From Bacillota bacterium (GTDB lineage: Bacteria; Bacillota; Clostridia; Peptostreptococcales; Anaerovoracaceae), in contig JAEEPD010000240.1 in NCBI GenBank assembly GCA_016284575.1, positions 1 through 7,282 of the forward strand: 7,282 nt of DNA, in the 5' to 3' direction. Both the position numbers and the translations under genes were made by a program. The notes beneath the pieces were generated by a model that searched no databases, was not told the DNA's origin, and saw nothing but the letters and a program-made list of their open reading frames with translations. Positions 6,149-7,282 of this stretch are shown here, piece after piece (within the stretch, counting starts at the first letter, position 1; every line of letters starts with the position of its first letter).

Positions 6149-6997
6149 ATGGCTGAATTACTCAAGGGCGCTGCCGTTGCCAAGGCTATGACCGCCGAGC
6201 TGGCAGAAAGGGCAGAGGCTCTTAAGGCAAAGGGAACCGAACCCTGCCTCGCAATTCTTCGCGTGGGCGAAAACCCCAGCGACATTTCCTACGAGACCGG
6301 CGCTCTGAAGCGCATGGAGAAGGTAGGCGTTAAGGTAAAGCAGATCCTGCTTCCCGCAGATGCTTCCAAAGAGGCTATTCTCGACGCAGTAAAGGGCGTC
6401 AACGAGGATTCTTCCATTCACGGCCTGCTGATGTTCAGACCTCTGGCTAACAAGGAGGCCGAGGCTGAGGCCTGCAAGCTGATCGATCCCGCCAAGGACG
6501 TGGACGCCATGAGCCAGACCTCTCTGGCCAGCGTATTCACCGGCAGCGGCGAGGGCTACGCTCCCTGCACCGCCCAGAGCTGCATGGAGATCCTGGACTA
6601 TTACAAGATCCCCATCCAGGGCAAGAACGCAGTCGTACTCGGCAGAAGCCTTGTTATAGGCAAGCCCGTAAGCCAGATGCTGTTGGCTAAGAACGCCACC
6701 GTTACCGTATGCCACAGCAGATCCATCGGCATTCCCGACATCTGCAAGAATGCGGACATCGTTATCGCAGCTATCGGCAAGGCCGGCTTCGTTACAGAAG
6801 ACTTCCTCAAGCCCGGCCAGGTCATCATCGACGTAGGCATCAATGTCAATGCTGAGGGCAAGCTCTGCGGCGACGTGGACTTTGATGCAGCAGAACCGGT
6901 GGTTGACGCCATCACACCTGTACCCGGCGGCGTGGGCAATGTTACCACAGCTGTTCTGGCAAAGCACGTTATCGAAGCAGCAGAAAAAACTCTGTAG
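6149..6997 (+). CDS. folD: Methylenetetrahydrofolate dehydrogenase (FolD family), probably without cyclohydrolase activity
   Basis: FolD oxidises 5,10-methylene-THF to 5,10-methenyl-THF with NAD(P)+, linking glycine cleavage to FchA and Fhs. The ATG at 6149 follows AGAAAGGA with 7-base spacing, and the 282-residue length is typical. Family marks are ILRVGENPSDISY, KDVDAMSQ at 116-123, PCTAQSCMEIL, the dinucleotide loop GRSLVIGKPVSQMLL, and TPVPGGVGNVTTAVL near the end. Family members normally show YxxxK, VQLPLP and KDVDG, whose Lys, Gln and Asp form the cyclohydrolase site (Lys54, Gln98 and Asp121 in E. coli). Here Tyr48 and Asp119 are kept, but the Lys position is Ala52 (a Lys occurs at 54) and the Gln position is Phe96. 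This suggests a dehydrogenase-only enzyme (inference), although automated annotation would call it bifunctional. I believe similar FolD variants exist in other Clostridia. Cofactor preference cannot be read safely. A strong terminator follows. Confidence 0.95.
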   Translation: MAELLKGAAVAKAMTAELAERAEALKAKGTEPCLAILRVGENPSDISYETGALKRMEKVGVKVKQILLPADASKEAILDAVKGVNEDSSIHGLLMFRPLANKEAEAEACKLIDPAKDVDAMSQTSLASVFTGSGEGYAPCTAQSCMEILDYYKIPIQGKNAVVLGRSLVIGKPVSQMLLAKNATVTVCHSRSIGIPDICKNADIVIAAIGKAGFVTEDFLKPGQVIIDVGINVNAEGKLCGDVDFDAAEPVVDAITPVPGGVGNVTTAVLAKHVIEAAEKTL

Positions 6998-7010
6998 ACT
7001 TTTAACCGAA

Positions 7011-7051
7011 AAAGACCGCCTGTAAGGCCAGTAAGCCTTCAGGCGGTTTTT
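7011..7051 (+). terminator. Intrinsic terminator after folD
   Basis: ACCGCCTG (7015-7022) pairs with CAGGCGGT (7040-7047). After a bulged T, AAGGC (7024-7028) pairs with GCCTT (7035-7039) around a CAGTAA loop. TTTTT follows at 7047-7051, and AAA precedes the left arm. It starts 13 bases after the folD stop and closes the one-carbon gene set. The flanking A-run means it could also work on the opposite strand. Confidence 0.92.
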
Positions 7052-7103
7052 GATTTGCAACTTTTCCTGACAGAAAGAGGCCCGATTTGTAAGCTTTGAT
7101 TGG

Positions 7104-7132
7104 TGGACAGTCCTTTCCCTGGGGCATATCAT
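7104..7132 (+). promoter_or_regulatory. Sigma-A-like promoter for the acyltransferase gene
   Basis: TGGACA (7104-7109) matches the -35 consensus at 5 of 6 positions. TATCAT (7127-7132) matches the -10 at 5 of 6, with an ideal 17-base spacer. Transcription would start near 7139, leaving a leader of about 27 bases before the ATG at 7166. It lies just after the folD terminator, so the acyltransferase is probably transcribed separately from the folate genes. Confidence 0.65.
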
Positions 7133-7165
7133 AGTGTTAATAATAATTGCAAAGGTAGGAAAGAT

Positions 7166-7282
7166 ATGAGAAAATACTATTTAGACAACTTAAGATGGGG
7201 CGTGGGTATACTGGTGGTGCTCTATCACGTTCTTTACATGTATAACTCGGTGGGCGTCCTCGGGGGACTTGGAAACATCACG
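7166..7282 (+). CDS. Acyltransferase family 3 membrane protein, N-terminal fragment cut by the window end
   Basis: Thirty-nine codons are visible from the ATG at 7166, with AGGA at 7157-7160 and 5-base spacing. The fragment begins MRKYYLDNLRWGVGILVVLY and continues with a His at residue 21. This resembles the start of family-3 acyltransferases, integral membrane proteins that O-acylate sugars or cell-surface polymers; they typically open with a DNLRW motif running into a first membrane helix ending in YH. Residues 12-25 are mostly hydrophobic, consistent with that helix. Substrate and acyl donor cannot be inferred. It has its own promoter and lies beyond the folD terminator, so no link to one-carbon metabolism is implied. 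Identification rests on a short N-terminus only. Confidence 0.75.
   Translation, partial: MRKYYLDNLRWGVGILVVLYHVLYMYNSVGVLGGLGNIT

Noticed and set aside
7052..7103. A small gene or RNA between the folD terminator and the acyltransferase promoter
   Set aside because: No start codon with a ribosome site, tRNA-like fold or strong hairpin is visible in this short AT-rich stretch.
6158..7132. Antisense open frame of about 320 codons opposite folD
   Set aside because: It runs through the folD terminator and has no recognisable domain; it is a mirror of folD codon use.

Overview
The window reads as the chromosome of an anaerobic, moderately GC-rich Firmicute (class Clostridia). The evidence is the two-subunit glycine dehydrogenase (a separate GcvPB), a stand-alone FchA beside FolD, monofunctional Fhs, strong AGAAAGGA-type ribosome sites, and codon use dominated by AGA for Arg and AAG for Lys. 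The species cannot be named from the sequence. All seven genes lie on the + strand. They form a one-carbon/glycine locus followed by the start of an unrelated membrane-protein gene.

Layout: 1-985 is the 3' two thirds of gcvPB (P-protein subunit 2 of the glycine cleavage system). 994-1039 is a terminator-like hairpin that also buries a possible ribosome site for the next gene. 1062-2048 is lplA (lipoate-protein ligase). 2119-3510 is lpdA (dihydrolipoyl dehydrogenase, L-protein). 3511-3663 is a leader region with a perfect TATAAT box and a UUCG-capped hairpin. 3664-5337 is fhs (formate-tetrahydrofolate ligase). 5374-5407 is an intrinsic terminator. 5468-6097 is fchA (methenyl-THF cyclohydrolase family). 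6101-6129 is a near-perfect dyad. 6149-6997 is folD (methylene-THF dehydrogenase). 7011-7051 is a strong terminator, and 7104-7132 a sigma-A-like promoter. From 7166 runs the first 39 codons of a family-3 acyltransferase, cut by the window end.

How the genes work together: GcvP decarboxylates glycine onto the lipoyl arm of GcvH. LplA attaches lipoate to GcvH, and LpdA re-oxidises it with NAD+. The methylene-THF produced is oxidised by FolD to methenyl-THF, hydrolysed by FchA to 10-formyl-THF, and converted by Fhs to formate and ATP. The same enzymes run backwards assimilate formate and CO2 into glycine. The sequence does not show which direction is used. gcvT, gcvH and gcvPA are expected just upstream but are outside the window.

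Most notable points: FolD has Ala and Phe where the family's cyclohydrolase Lys and Gln should be, which fits its pairing with a dedicated FchA. Structured intergenic elements split the set into possible sub-transcripts. lplA alone uses many ATA codons. I saw no sign of a previously undescribed system; most of the window is recognisable central metabolism.
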